From the NCBI GenBank assembly GCA_032622095.1, contig CP136064.1, positions 249,395,827-249,459,826 of the forward strand: a stretch of 64,000 bases of DNA, given 5' to 3'. This stretch comes from Siphonodentalium dalli (lineage: Eukaryota > Mollusca > Scaphopoda > Gadilida > Siphonodentaliidae). The position numbers were made by a program, and so were the translations under genes. A model generated the notes under the pieces. It did not search any database, was not told the origin of the DNA, and saw only the letters and a list, made by a program, of their open reading frames with translations. Positions 1 through 12,262 of the stretch are shown here, one piece after another. The stretch's first letter is position 1. The number at the start of each line of letters is the position of its first letter.

Positions 1-553
1 TTGGAAAGCAGAGGAAATTCCTAAATGATGTACATCTGTTAGGAATTTCGTCGGCTTTTCAAAGAGACAGGCTATTTGGCCATGCGTTTGTCACAACAGA
101 CCTGTTTCTTGCGTGCATGCATAATTCGTGTTTTATTGATAGTAATGATGAAAAGAGTAATGGCTTGTATTAATCGAATAATATAAATGAAGTTAGTTTG
201 CCGCATCGTAATCAGGATGGACTTTATTTTACCTATAGCTACGGACTGTTCATTCTTGAAAGTGCAGCCTATACTCGTATAGTAAAACTCAAAATTATGC
301 TTTCAAGATTCATATCAAGGAGGCGACGTCCAGTCGCGGGATGTTGGTCAGTTTCTGTGCCGAGGCTAGGGACGTACACTAGCGATGGCGGGGTTGTTGA
401 CGGGGTGTCACGCGTGCAAATATATACATGTAGTGACATTAGCACTAACCTTTACTAATAAAAATAAATTGAGTTCGTGTGTCTGTCCGGAAAAAGGCGA
501 CAAAACGACTTAACCCCTCTGAAAATGTGGACATAGGGTCATATCATGCACGT
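1..553. other. Non-coding, no feature recognised
   Basis: Mixed-composition DNA with no recognisable gene. An 86-codon open frame at 198-458 has no recognisable domain and no splice or promoter context, so I do not call it. Confidence 0.5.
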
Positions 554-1642
554 AACCCGGGGATTAAGAGCGCTAATAATGTTTATGACTTTGGCTATAT
601 ATAGGCGATCAAACGGAGTGGCAGATCGGCAGATTTAAAAAAAAATCGAAATGTTTTTGAATTTGGGAATAGATTTTTACAATTTGTTTTGCTTCATCCT
701 ATTTTATGGATGTTAGTGTTGAAGACTATTATAATATTTAAGGAAGGGGCAGTCCTGTCAACAAATTTGGTATTTTGAAAAAAAATTGATTTTGAAGCCA
801 TTTTCACCAAGCTTGGTGTTATTTCTTTAAAATGGGGAATTTGACCCTAAAAATAATATAATAAAAAAAAAATCCCGGACCCCTGTGTCTTATATATATG
901 TACTTTTAGTATTATGACCAATTTGTGCCAGGGGCCAGTGGTAGTACTATTCATGTGTGTTTCCGAATACGTTGTTCGAATAAATAGGATTATCATTATT
1001 TGTGGCTGAGACATGAGAAGCTGCATAATTTTATAAATAAAACGCTATTTCAGAATGCATTTTAGCTCAAGCTGCTGAACATGAAAATTCAAGTTGAGAT
1101 ATTGCCAATTTTCCATGGGTTGGTATCCATCGCCAGTGGTTTGCGAACATAAGTACGTCCGTCGACAATTTCCATTGGCATAGGCTACAGGTTGTAACTT
1201 TGGTCGGATCATTATGAAATTAGGCATGACTGTTGGAATTGGTAACATATAGATTGGGAACAAGTCATTTTGTGGGCCAGTCGGCAAAAACATGCATCAT
1301 ATATCTCAAATTTCAATCTATATAGTATACAGGCTAGATTCCGCCATGCACCGAAAGCGTCAAAATGTGCGATATTAGCGCATGTTTCGGCGTGCCGAAA
1401 GCGACAAAACGTGCGCCGTAACGACGCACATTTTGTCGCTTTCGGCGCGTTACTAATGGCGCACTTTTTGTCGCTTTCGGCGCGTCAAAACATGCGCTAA
1501 TATCGCACATTTTTTCGTTTTCGGTGGCGGCATCTAGCCCGTATACTATATATAGATTGAAATTTGAGATATATGTTTCCTAATGGCGCCGAAAGCGCCA
1601 TTAGGAAATGGCCCTAATAGTATTCCATACCAATGATATTCC
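554..1642 (+). repeat. 1.1-kb tandem duplication, copy 1
   Basis: The segment starting AACCCGGGGATTAAG recurs 1,089 bp downstream with only scattered substitutions and small indels. Copy 1 includes a complete large hairpin near its right end. The family is not recognised and no coding sequence is visible. A duplicated long non-autonomous transposon is the simplest reading. Confidence 0.8.
1298..1574. repeat. ~277-bp hairpin with CGAAAGCGACAAAA-type sub-repeats
   Basis: The outer arms, CATATATCTCAAATTTCAAT on the left and its complement on the right, enclose nested inverted copies of a motif ending TTTGTCGCTTTCGGCGCG. The whole segment can fold into one long imperfect hairpin. Several copies of the GCGCAC...GTCGCTTTCGG unit occur in both orientations, so alternative foldings exist. 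Confidence 0.75.
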
Positions 1643-2584
1643 AACCCGGGGATTAAGGGCGCTGATAATGTTTATAACTGTTGCTATATATAGGCGATCA
1701 AACGGACGGGCAGATCGGCAGATTTTTAAAAAATCGATCATTTTTTTGAATTTGGGAATGGATTTTTAAAACTTGTTTTGCTTTATCCCATTTTATGGAT
1801 GTTAGTTTTAAAGACTATTATACTATTTAAGGAAGGGGCAGTCCTGTCAACACATTTGGTATTTTGAAAAAATTGTGATTTTGAAGCCATTTTCACCAAG
1901 CTTGGTGTTATTTCTTTAAAGTGGGGAATGTGACCCTAAAAATAATATAATAACAAAAAAAATCCGGACCCCCAGGGACCCATGTGTCTGATATATATGT
2001 ACTTTTAGTATTATGACCATTTTGTGCCAGGGACAGGTGGTTGTACTATTCATTTGTGTTTCCGAATACGTTGTTCGAATAAATAGGATTATCATTATTT
2101 ATGGCTGAGACATGAGAAGCTGCATAATTTGATATGTAAGACTCTATTTCAGCATGCATTTTAGCTCAAGCTGCTGAATATGAAAATTCAAGTTGAGATA
2201 TTGCCAATTTGCCATGGTTTGGTATACCCATTGCCAATCACTGTGGTTTGCGAACATAAGTACGTCCGTCGACAATTTCCATTGGCATAGGCTACAGGTT
2301 GTAACTTTGGTCGGATCATTGTGAAATTTGCCATGACTGTTGACATTGGTAACATGTAGATTGGGAACGAGTCATTTTGTGGGCCAGTCGGCAAAAACAT
2401 GCATCATATATCTAAAATTTCAATCTATATAGTATACGGTCTAGATTCCGCCATGCACCGTAACGACGCACATTTTGTCGCTTTCGGCGCGTTACTAATG
2501 GCACACTTTTTGTCGCTTTCAGCGCGCAATGAAAGCGCCATTAGGAAGTGGCCATAATAGTATTCCATACAATTGATATTCTAA
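1643..2584 (+). repeat. 1.1-kb tandem duplication, copy 2, hairpin collapsed
   Basis: This copy matches 554-1642 almost throughout. The hairpin region is reduced to roughly one arm at about 2407-2550, consistent with deletion of palindromic DNA after duplication. Confidence 0.8.
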
Positions 2585-2762
2585 TTCAATTATTATGCTG
2601 ATCGCCTCATCATTCTTTGTGTCTGGCGAATTATAATTCATGGCTAAATGGCAGACATTTGTATATGGCGCTATCACAACGATCATGACATTTGGAACTT
2701 ATTCCCTTCCCTATATATATATTCCTTATTTTCAAAAATGTCGCTTTCGGCTGACTTGACGG

Positions 2763-2985
2763 CATGGGTGTGTGGCCCGCCCCAAATACCACATAGAAAC
2801 ACCCCGACCTCCACCCATCACCCCCCCCCCCCCCCCCCCGGATGGTACCACCCTGAGGGGTGAAAATTGGGTATGGACCATTTTCGAGAATGGTAAGGAT
2901 TTCGAATGGGTGGGTGGCCCGCCCTAAATACCACCTAAAAACACTCCGAGCCACCACGTATCACCCCCGGGTGGTAGGCCTACCT
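2763..2985. repeat. Two-copy minisatellite (~145 bp) with poly-C tract
   Basis: Two related segments share GTGGCCCGCCC(C/T)AAATACCAC and then a C-rich stretch ending near GGATGGTACC or GGGTGGTAGG. The first contains an uninterrupted run of 19 C (2821-2839). The short C in the second copy suggests the homopolymer expanded after duplication. Confidence 0.65.
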
Positions 2986-3116
2986 CCCAACGCAAAACAT
3001 ATAATAGCTTACTAGAGACTGGGACTCATATAATATATAATAATATATTAGTCCCAGCTACATGTAGGTAGAAATGTGAACAGTAGACATCCTGAGATAC
3101 AAACAATATATATTAT

Positions 3117-3345
3117 TGATTGTTTGATTTTCCAACCAGTATTTAGTGGGGGGAATGTGTTGTTTTTAGACCAACAGCAGTATATTCTTCTACTTTTGGT
3201 CCAAAGTTTGGTCGGAATGGCTATCGGTTGAACAATTTAGGTTTAGAGGGTGTCAGGTTGGACATTTCAGTTGGAAATGTTTGAGGTACCATTTGGAAAA
3301 TTCAACTGGGGGGGGGGGGGGGGGGGGGGGGGGGGTGCAAAGTAG
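3117..3345. repeat. Dispersed repeat X ending in poly-G, copy 1
   Basis: A segment with TTTTTAGACCAACA, then GGAATGGCTATC, then a G tract resembles 61170-61345 in the same orientation, and more weakly 59970-60030. It ends in 28 consecutive G at 3308-3335. Confidence 0.55.
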
Positions 3346-3488
3346 TATTTCGAGAACATTTGACTTTGGTCTGGTTCAAGGTACTGTACGTACATTTGAA
3401 AATGGGGACCATCTACATGTAGCCACCTCCCCGGTTATAAGGTATAAGACACATTGGCTACATGGATGCGACTAGATATCTCCATTGT

Positions 3489-3544
<56 letters not shown>
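3489..3544 (+). repeat. Poly(dG) tract of 56 bases
   Basis: Fifty-six uninterrupted G residues. It lies 150 bp after another run of 28 G. Such tracts readily form G-quadruplexes and are hard to sequence, so the length is uncertain. Confidence 0.9.
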
Positions 3545-3545
<1 letters not shown>

Positions 3546-4018
3546 CTCCAACGATAACTTACTATTATTATCACAGCTCTCAGTTAGTGGCCAAGACATA
3601 AATGCTATTCTCTCCAGTCAATTATTTACCAGATCGACATACTTCTAAGTTAGGAATGAAATAGACAAGACAAGAGAAAAATGTAGTCCTGTCCATTTTG
3701 GTCAATACATGTAGGCGATCACTACCATAAATATGGTAATATAATTTTTTGCCTCAAGGCGACATATCATATTTCTGAATGCCATGCTACATGTAACTAA
3801 ATATGAAATGTTCCAGATACCATAAAATCTCTTACAGGTACCGGTACTTAATCCGATCAGAGGGTCCCCATATAATCACATTCCAACAACATATTGTTTT
3901 GAAATGACGCTTCAGTTATCAGAATCTAATAATTGCCCAAAAATAATGAAAATCACCAACTATAGTATAAAATTGCACAAAACCTGTTATTTATCAACAT
4001 TTTGTTCAACGAATTTTA

Positions 4019-4226
4019 CCGGTTTGTCAAATATCTGACACAAAAAGCAACTTGATTTTAGAGTTATCCATCTTTGCCCGCAATTTGGTCAATGAAATTC
4101 TTCTCGATGACTTTCTATTTTGCCGGTTTGTCAAATATCTGACACAAAAAGCCACTTGATTTTAGAGTTATCCATCTTTGCCCGCAATTTGGTCAATGAA
4201 ATTCTTCTCGTTGACTGTCTATTGGG
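4019..4226. repeat. 104-bp tandem duplication
   Basis: CCGGTTTGTCAAATATCTGA and the following bases are repeated after exactly 104 bp (4019 and 4123) with few differences. Confidence 0.85.
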
Positions 4227-4380
4227 CCACTTAATTAAAATAATAGATTTAAAACATCGATATCTGATCACTCTGAGCTGTGGTGGGTGGGTTCCTCGAT
4301 TCGAATCAAATATTTTTTACCCCCGAAGTCAAGGAAATAGTAATTTGCGACCGTTAATTCGGATTGAGTACCTTTAAGAT
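4123..4380 (+). repeat. Dispersed repeat Y, copy 1
   Basis: The segment containing CGATATCTGATCACTCTGAG, a G-rich stretch and GATTCGAATCAAATATT recurs in inverted orientation at about 60105-60350. Both translate to a superficially similar open frame (RYLITL...RFESNI), but this reflects DNA homology and no protein family is recognised. Confidence 0.6.
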
Positions 4381-7148
4381 CTAACAGCAACCATATCTCA
4401 ACCACACTACAATCTGGTACTAATATATGTTATACATGTATTAGTCCCAGCTACAATCAGTGAATCTGATGAATAATTTTAACAGCATCTGAAAATGAAA
4501 GAAACATCCCACACCTTGTCTACGATATAATGAAAGCCATAATTGTAAATCAATCAGCTCTGCGTGTACCGGTATACATGTATATGTACACATATTGGAC
4601 CCACATGAATTGCTATATTCTCCATATTAATTTAAAACGAGCGCACCACTTTAACACACTCATTATTGAGTATTATATCAATAGCGATGTGTTTGTTAAA
4701 AGTAGCATGGTCATTTTAAATTTATACTCCTTTTAACATCAGTAGGCCTACACAATCATTCGTTGCATAACTTTCATTAAATTTTCCTAGTACTGAATAT
4801 AAACAGTACTGGTACAATAACACTAGCAGTACTGGAACCGACCACACTGTAGGTGTCTGGCCTGTTTATTACCTTTTTAATTTGTTCTGATACATCAGGT
4901 ACTTATAATAAGATGATAGTTCATTCAGACAACATCCTCTAAGTTGCCTAATAATAGAGACAAACTAATAATAGTGATGGTGGGATTTGTTAGCTAAAAT
5001 TAATAATAGTAACCACAGCAATTTCACTCTATGTCTCTTAGTGATCTGATCATGGGAAGTGTTCTCCAAATATAATAACAGTGTTGACACTATCATATTA
5101 TTGACACTATTATTGTACATGAAAGTACCGTTACTAGTACATGTACAATAACATGTAGATGCTAATATGAGTAGGTCATTAACAAGTCTGGCTCTTCTTG
5201 AATTCAACTATCATAGTGATATTCAACTACATGTATTATAGCTTAATTGTACTACCATACACAATGTATACTGGTACGGTATATACGTAAACTCCAGGTT
5301 TTCTGTTTTTACTAAAACTTCATGGAATCATCTCACTTCGTAATGCACAACCACATTAAAATGTACATGTGTATAACACTATAATTTTAACAGAGCAAAT
5401 GAGAAGGCATCAGATTCCAATATAAAAAGAATTCTACAGCTTATTGCAGGAGACCTGTTTATTTCATACTGGCAGAAGTACATGTGCATGTACATGTATG
5501 CCATTTGAATGACATTATAAATAACTTCTCACCAAGATGATTTCTATATTCTAACTACTAGTACAAGTAAATCAGTTAAATAATCAAAAATGCCAGCACC
5601 GATATATATACTGTACTACATGTAGTAGGTACCGTACATGAGATATTTTCACCACTTCATAATAGTTGAATATATACGGTACCTGTATAATTAAAACAAT
5701 GGAATTCAAGTTGTGTCAGACCTGTTGTTTGGCATAAACAATGTACCAGTAAGTGACTTTGGTGATCACTGTTAGTGTTAGTCATTGATTTTGATAACAT
5801 AAGTTCATGATTTTTACAAAATAATTTTAATGAATCAAAACCATGTGCAGCTGCATGTGTAACATGTAACTGTCTTTGTCCATTAGTCATTATCCAAGTC
5901 TGGTTTAGTCTTGATCTAATGATGAAAGGCGGAATGTTACTAGTATGTACCGGTAACTTATGATCATGATCCCGGAGTCTGATGAATTATAATCCATTTC
6001 ACAGCATTGTCCATGTCTGCATGTTTCATGACATGTTTGGTAAACATCCTCACTCGATTCACTGACACTGGTGAGTGGTGCCATTGCCATTCTGATTCTC
6101 CATATCATGTTCTACCCTTCACAAGTTCACACATGTAGCTACTGTACTTCTAATCAGTCTAATGTACTATTCAGAATGATAGAATCTGAATGAACATTCA
6201 ATGACCTTTTACGGCATCAGCGTTGACTGCATTTCAGCGTTGACTGCATTTCAGCATTGAAGGGCTGAGGAGTCCAGAATAGAACTATAATCATCATATT
6301 TTGCAATAATCATTACATTGTTTGCATTCTTCCATTGTCAAGCAGTGCTATTCACTTATTCGAGTCAATGTCCATGATAATAACAGTTGAATACGGCATA
6401 GCCTGATCTGCCACACTCAGTGACTCACACACAGTGTCTGTGACCAGTCCAGTGTTATTTCAGTCATGAACGTAGTGCGTATCCTTCTACGCTGGAAGCA
6501 GCAATCTGCGAAAGCGGTCATGTTGACCAACTTCACCAAGTCCAGTGTGGGATATTCGGATTGGTCCCGTCACTTCACATGATATTTTCTGATAATTAAG
6601 CGATATTTCTAACACCCAAACGGGTTAAAACAGTCTATATCTAATCCGTTATGTACACGAAAGAATGAGATACACATTTTCTGCGAATAATGTACGAAAC
6701 AAGCAGATATGACAGATGAAAAAACTAACACATAAAAAATCGGAAATTCCACACCGGAAGTTCCGCGTGCGCATTGAATTCGAATGTGCAGGGTGGCGAA
6801 TACGGACTGTGAAATAACGTACTCTAACTCTGGGAAAAATTTATCCCCAATTTCATGCATAAGAATGTTTAAACATTATCATAACATCTTCGACTTGTTT
6901 TAATTTGTTTTCATGAAAAGGAATGATAAAAGGCACAATAAACATATCTAGAACGACAAATAAATCCAAATTAGTCAAACTTCGGCCAGGCAAGCGAGGT
7001 ACAAAAATGTATGAATCTGAGTACGAAAGTCGGAGTGTTCCTCTATCGTATTGCAATAATCGCCAACCTATTAGGATATAAAAAAGCTATGCAGGGGGAT
7101 AACTCGGAAACAAAATTATTGTAGCGGAAAAAGTCTCATTGTAGAGCT
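4381..7148. other. Gene-free AT-rich stretch
   Basis: About 2.8 kb with no recognisable gene or element. It contains many short self-complementary words (TACATGTA, ACATGTAC, TACCGGTA) and no long repeat that I could see. Confidence 0.5.
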
Positions 7149-7152
7149 TTAA

Positions 7153-7356
7153 TAATGTATTTCACAGTAGGTGAAGGTCCTAGCATGAGATTACATGATT
7201 TTGCAACTTTTGTGAGCCAATTTCGCAACAAACCTAAATTGATTACCCTGGAAAAGTTTTTGATTGTAAGTGATACAAAGCGAAAATCGGCTCACAAAAG
7301 TTGCCAAAATCATGTAATATCGAAATGGGGACCTTCACCTACTGTGAAATACATTA
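7153..7356. mobile_element. 204-bp MITE with TTAA target duplication
   Basis: Terminal inverted repeats of about 65 bp begin TAATGTATTTCACAGTAGGT and are mirrored at the right end. Both ends abut TTAA (7149-7152 and 7357-7360), the target duplication of piggyBac and Kolobok transposons. There is no coding capacity of its own. A 181-codon open frame running through it is incidental. Confidence 0.8.
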
Positions 7357-7466
7357 TTAAGGAATATGTATTAACAAAGAAATTATATGCTATAAAGTTC
7401 CCGGTCAAAATGGAATATGATCTCTACGAGTATAGTCAAAATAGATATCCATGGCATGATCTACAA

Positions 7467-7535
7467 TTAAAGGCACGGGCGGCGTTCGTTGCAGAAATAT
7501 TCATATTTGTTCAAATCACCATCAACAGCAGGAAT
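7467..7535 (+). repeat. Short dispersed module, copy 1
   Basis: AAAGGCACGGGCGGC followed by ATATTCATATTTGTTCAAA resembles 20567-20635. The function and family are unknown. Confidence 0.4.
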
Positions 7536-7539
7536 ATTA

Positions 7540-8910
7540 AAATATATATAGTTTTGTTCATATGTCAACATAATCAGCGCTTAAATAGTATATTGTCGTC
7601 AAGACATACGATGTTGTATGTAAACAAGAGCCTGCTCGTGTTACAGAAGTTGTGCTTCTCAGCTTCTGTTTACATGACACAGCGCAATTCTATTGGTTAA
7701 TCACACACATATGATATAAATGCTCTTTATTATTTCCATATCAGGAAAACAGTAACAAATAACGCTCTTTATGTTTACCATATCCAGATCTAAACAAAAG
7801 CCAGGTAACGTAATGTTTTTTGCTTTTGTTTATATAACAATGGGAAAACAATTGACAATAACATACTGTTTTTGCCATATTGCTGATTGGTATAAGAACA
7901 GTCTGTCTATATTTTACTATTCTTTCTGTTTATGGCTGTTTTTGATGGAGGTGAATATTTTAACAGCATACCCACCGCCAACGCCACCCGTATCTTTAAG
8001 CTACAGTTATCATGAGTTATGGAAATACACCCCAGCCCAGTAGGTGGCAGCCACGTCTCTGCAATGACATAATCTATAACAACACTTGAGCAGTATATTT
8101 ATATATATTTATACTCACTGTTCCCAGATAAACAGTATCTGAATAGAACACAACATTGTTGTTTTCTGCATCTTTTGACCTTGCAGAACTCATCATGGTT
8201 CTAGTCGTCATATCCATTATCATCTATCATTCTGAAAGAAAAAATAAAAGGTCGCTGAAAAAAATGTCGGAATAAGACTCGGACAAAAGATGCGTCCCAA
8301 GATGTATAATTCTATGTCGAAAAAATGGCAATAACTCTGCCAAAATGAGTCCGACCGAACTTAAAATCGCAGGTGCGAAGGTTCCCATGCTGGTTGATAT
8401 ATGTGCCAAGTTTTCAAAATATTCACAGAAAACAGACTCCGACTAAGTTTCGGACGCATGGACAAGGATCACTACTATAGGCCTCCAACAGAATGAGATT
8501 CCATAGATGGTGAATTTCTTGACGCTAGAACGCTGTTCGGGATAGTGTCACTGAAATCACCCTCTGGGGTCCTCATTCTGCAAATGTCAGAACCTAATTC
8601 AGGCTTGAATTGGATGGATCACCTGGAAGTTGGAATGCATGCTCCACGGTAATCCAGACTGGTCACCTCAGCGATACGGCTGCAACAATTAAAGGATGGA
8701 TGGCCTTAGTGGTGGGTATTGTTAAAATAGTCACATTCGTTAAAAAATGCCAGAAATTAAAGAATATTATTAATATAGACAGACTTTGTTCTTATACAAA
8801 TCATAAATATCATGTAAATAGTATATGTTATTGTCAAGTTCGTACACTATTAATGCATTCTTGAGGAAATTTTCATAATTTTGAAACTGTAATTTCTAAA
8901 TTATAACCTA
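7540..8910. other. Gene-free stretch
   Basis: No recognisable gene or repeat. Small open frames at 7771-8043 and 8610-8864 show no domain. Confidence 0.4.
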
Positions 8911-10128
8911 CTAGCAGGTTAGCCCGCCACTGGCGGCATTCGTCCCATGGCTTTGTTCGAAAAAGCAATTGCAACAGGTTCCGAGACACTTGTGCTGCAT
9001 TTGCAGCAAATTTCGGCAATAGTCAGAAACATGACAATTTTAATTGAATTTTTTGTTTTTCAATGAGTTAATTATTTGGTTTTTCAATGAGTTAATTGTG
9101 CTTTTTTAATTGAATTTTTTGTTTTTAAATTTTACCCGATTTTTTTTGGTTTTTCAAGGAGTTAATTGTTCTTTTTAATTTTGTTTTTCAATTTTACCCG
9201 ATTTTGTTTTGTTTTTCAATGAACCCGTCCATGACACTTCCCGTATTTAGCAAGTTTGAGCTCAATCGGTTCGAGTCTATAAAGGACACACACATATATA
9301 TGACACTTCCCGTAGGTAGCAAGTTTGAGCTCAATCAGCATTCCCTGGAATTTCCCAGTCACCAACGCGGCGTAATTTTGGTACATATATAGAAACCAAT
9401 TGTCCATCGGCTGTCATGTGTAGTAAAGATGTCTTATAAGACGACATTGCCGTGGGGATGCCCGTTCCTACACGCGTTTTTGATTCTATGAAGTACCCAC
9501 ATATATACACACATACATATATATAGATTGGCAGATTCCAGTAGCTTTATAACGGTATATCTGGGGTGAAATCTGATGCTATATTCGTGATTATCTGGGA
9601 TGATTTCGGTATATACCAAAGGTATATACTGTAAAAACAAAGCGCGCCATCCGTGCTCGCAGGGAATAAATTTCGAGCGATAACGTTTGCGTAAATACGA
9701 AATTGTGAGTGTTGGTTTGTAACCGGGATTTCTGAGAAGCATTATGCCTATAACTACCCCCCCCCCCCTAAGCCCTGACCTAAGTGTCATACATACTATA
9801 ACAATGATGTTGTAAGAGCTCCAATAAATCTCCCCGCATAGGCAAGCACTCATGCAGATGCTAATAACGTTGAATGGGAAACAGACGCTCTTTATAGAGA
9901 TGCGTCAAAAACAAACGCTCATTAAATAATCACTTGATTAACCCACGCCGTGCCTTTGCAGTGATTTGAGATTGGAGAACGGGTGCTCTGAGCTTCTCTA
10001 AACCGCGACCACGGTCATGTCGGTGGGATTTGACACTTACATAGGAAGTTTGAGCTCAATCTTTACACGCGTTTTGGATTCTATGAAGTACACATATACT
10101 AGTACGAAGTCTATATATATAGTATAGA
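8911..10128 (-). mobile_element. Non-autonomous Helitron, family 2
   Basis: Read on the minus strand it begins TCTATACTATATATATAG, close to the canonical Helitron 5' end, and ends with the hairpin GCCGCCAGTGGCGGGC, TAACCTG and CTAG. The flanking bases are A before the 5' TC and T after CTAG, the A/T insertion site of Helitrons, with no target duplication. There is no Rep or helicase frame, so it depends on an autonomous relative. Relatives are 40776-41642 and 44966-46078. Confidence 0.8.
9030..9225. repeat. Minisatellite inside the family 2 Helitron
   Basis: Irregular copies of GTTTTTCAATGAGTTAATT separated by AATTTTACCCGATTT. The inverted counterpart lies at about 45885-46030 in the plus-strand family member, so this is part of the element. 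Confidence 0.7.
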
Positions 10129-10808
10129 TAATGAAGGCCATCCATGCCTTTAAGAGTGATTCTTTCTATTCTATGCACCGCATCGTGAATGCAGTGTTTA
10201 CGTCACCCAAATTTCTCCTCCAACATATTCCCCTACCCGACCCATAGATTAATGCCTACATCACTGTGTATCTGCCACTCAATAAAATCAACAGGGAATG
10301 ATAAACGAAGATGATTTTATTTGACTGCTGGCACTGATCATAAGTGAACCATTTTGGGTGAAAATAATGCAATAAAACAAACAGGGAGTAATAAACGATA
10401 ATTTGATTTGCCTGCCAACGCTTATCAGGAAAAGAATATATTTCGGGGCTACACACATTGACAATTATTTTTGCCTTATTCAGTTATTCTGAAAGATATC
10501 GAACCAGACATCACTAAAAGACAAGTGGTTGATTCTGCCTGGTTACTCCGCAATTACAATGTACGTTGTCAATGAACACACTGTTCTGACTGGTTCTTAT
10601 TTATGATTATGTAGACGAGGTCCAGACGTTACCCATTGAATGGTTATCAGGAATATTTCATGGTATAACAATTGTTTTCATGAATGTAATGAATGCTAGT
10701 GAAGTCGGACAATAGAAATAAATTGCACCATTGGTGGTGGTAAGAAGAAAATGTAAATTTTTGCTGAGCAATGAATAGGATGATAAAGAAGAATGAAAGT
10801 CAAAAAAT

Positions 10809-11170
10809 TACAGTAATGCTCCAAGTTTCCATGGCGATATGGATGGCGACTCCTTAACCACAGCAGAATTATGGTTAACTTTTCAGGATTTAGTCGGAAA
10901 TATGGCTTGTTGCCATTCATTGGAAAGCTCTCACTGATTGGATGAGGGATACGGCCTGTAGGTTGTGCCCAAGAATTTAGTCGTGCAAAGAGTAAAATCC
11001 AAGATGGCCGCCATATTTTTCAATTTAAAAATAATTGATGTCTCCCATCCAGAGGTCATCACTGAGAGCTTTCCGATGAATGGCAACACGCCATATTTCC
11101 TACTATATCCTGAAAAGTTACCAATAATTCTGCTGTGGTTAAGGAGTCCATTACTTAGAGCATTACTGTA
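10809..11170. mobile_element. Inverted-repeat element (~360 bp)
   Basis: TACAGTAATGCT at the left is mirrored by AGCATTACTGTA at the right. The arms (about 10809-10935 and 11050-11170) share TCCTTAACCACAGCAGAATT and CCATTCATTGGAAAGCTCTC. The left arm has about 25 bp extra. No target duplication was identified. Confidence 0.65.
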
Positions 11171-11500
11171 CACTAAAGAGCTTGTATTGTCGTGTTGATG
11201 AAATTATTTTAATTTCAAAATTTCACCAATAAATGAGGGCTGCAATGGCGACGGATTCAAATTTGAAATCCCAAAGATCCAAATAAAGTTTGGTGATGAT
11301 TGGATGAGGGATGCGGCCTGTAGGTTGTGCCCAAGAATTTAGTCATGCAAAGAGTAATATCCAAGATGGCCACCATCGAAAATAATTGATGTCTCCCATC
11401 CAGAGGTCATCACGAAGATCCATATAACGTTTGGTGATGATTGGATGAGGCATGTGGCATGTAGGGTGTGCCAAAGGATTTAGTCACATATTGCAAAGAG
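10930..11500. repeat. Direct repeats with AAGATGGCC core
   Basis: TGATTGGATGAGGGATRCGG and CCCAAGAATTTAGTC...CAAAGAGTAA recur at about 10936, 11299 and 11438. They are followed by CCAAGATGG(C) in the first two copies. More diverged members lie at 18270-19520. Confidence 0.65.
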
Positions 11501-11935
11501 TAAAATCTAAGATGAATTTCAGAAACAACGTTGCCGACATCATCAGCACAACAACAAACTACTACAGTGTTCAGTCCAAAATAACAAACAGATGTGACCT
11601 TAATTCAACAACACCTATGAACATAGTTATTGTTGAATAATATTGCTTATGTCATATTTTTATGAACTTGGAACTGATATGGGCATTGGTTGTCTGATAT
11701 TACCAGTGAGAGAAAGTAACCATTTAGAGTCGATATACTGGTATAATGAAGTTGACCTATACATAACAATACATGTACATGTTTCCCATACGTGGTTACC
11801 CGGTATATTTCGCTCTCATTGTGTACTGAGTCTACAGTTTAACACGTTCTCTGCTGAAAATCAATGGGTAATTCCATCCCATATGCCAACAAGGGATTGC
11901 ATGTTTTGCCGATAGTAGTTGATATTTGACATAGG

Positions 11936-12143
11936 TCAAATTCACATTTATTAATAATTGTGCTTCAGCGGAATTGAAAATTAATTGTACTTCAGCGCAA
12001 TTCATTTTATATATATGGCTATTAAACCCCCAGTTAATTAAATGTATCTGTTCAGGGGTGTAAGCTTGTAACAATAATTGCGCTTCAGCGCAATTGATAT
12101 GAATCAAGCTGGATTGCGCAATTATTAATAAATGTGAATTTGG
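11936..12143. mobile_element. ~208-bp MITE-like inverted repeat
   Basis: CAAATTCACATTTATTAATA is mirrored at 12120-12143. Internal copies of AATTG(C/T)(A/G)CTTCAGCG(C/G)AATT lie between the arms. The target duplication is unclear. Confidence 0.65.
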
Positions 12144-12198
12144 CCTCCCATAGGTTCGACCAATATCGAGTATACTTGTTCATCGGCAGTTGGAAAGA

Positions 12199-12262
12199 CC
12201 GGTGTTCTGCAACTAATAGTATGTCGTAACACATGCACTTTTTTTTCTTCAGAACACCGGTT
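12199..12262. repeat. Hairpin with ACCGGTGTTCTG arms
   Basis: ACCGGTGTTCTG and CAGAACACCGGT are separated by about 40 bp. Probably a small MITE or its remnant. Confidence 0.5.

Noticed and set aside
4290-4310. GATTCGAATC as a tRNA T-loop
   Set aside because: No acceptor stem, D-arm or anticodon arm at the right spacing. The same word occurs in repeat Y at 60170.
7155-7700. 181-codon open frame as a gene
   Set aside because: Its first third is the TTAA-flanked MITE including both inverted repeats, and the remainder has no domain or codon signal.
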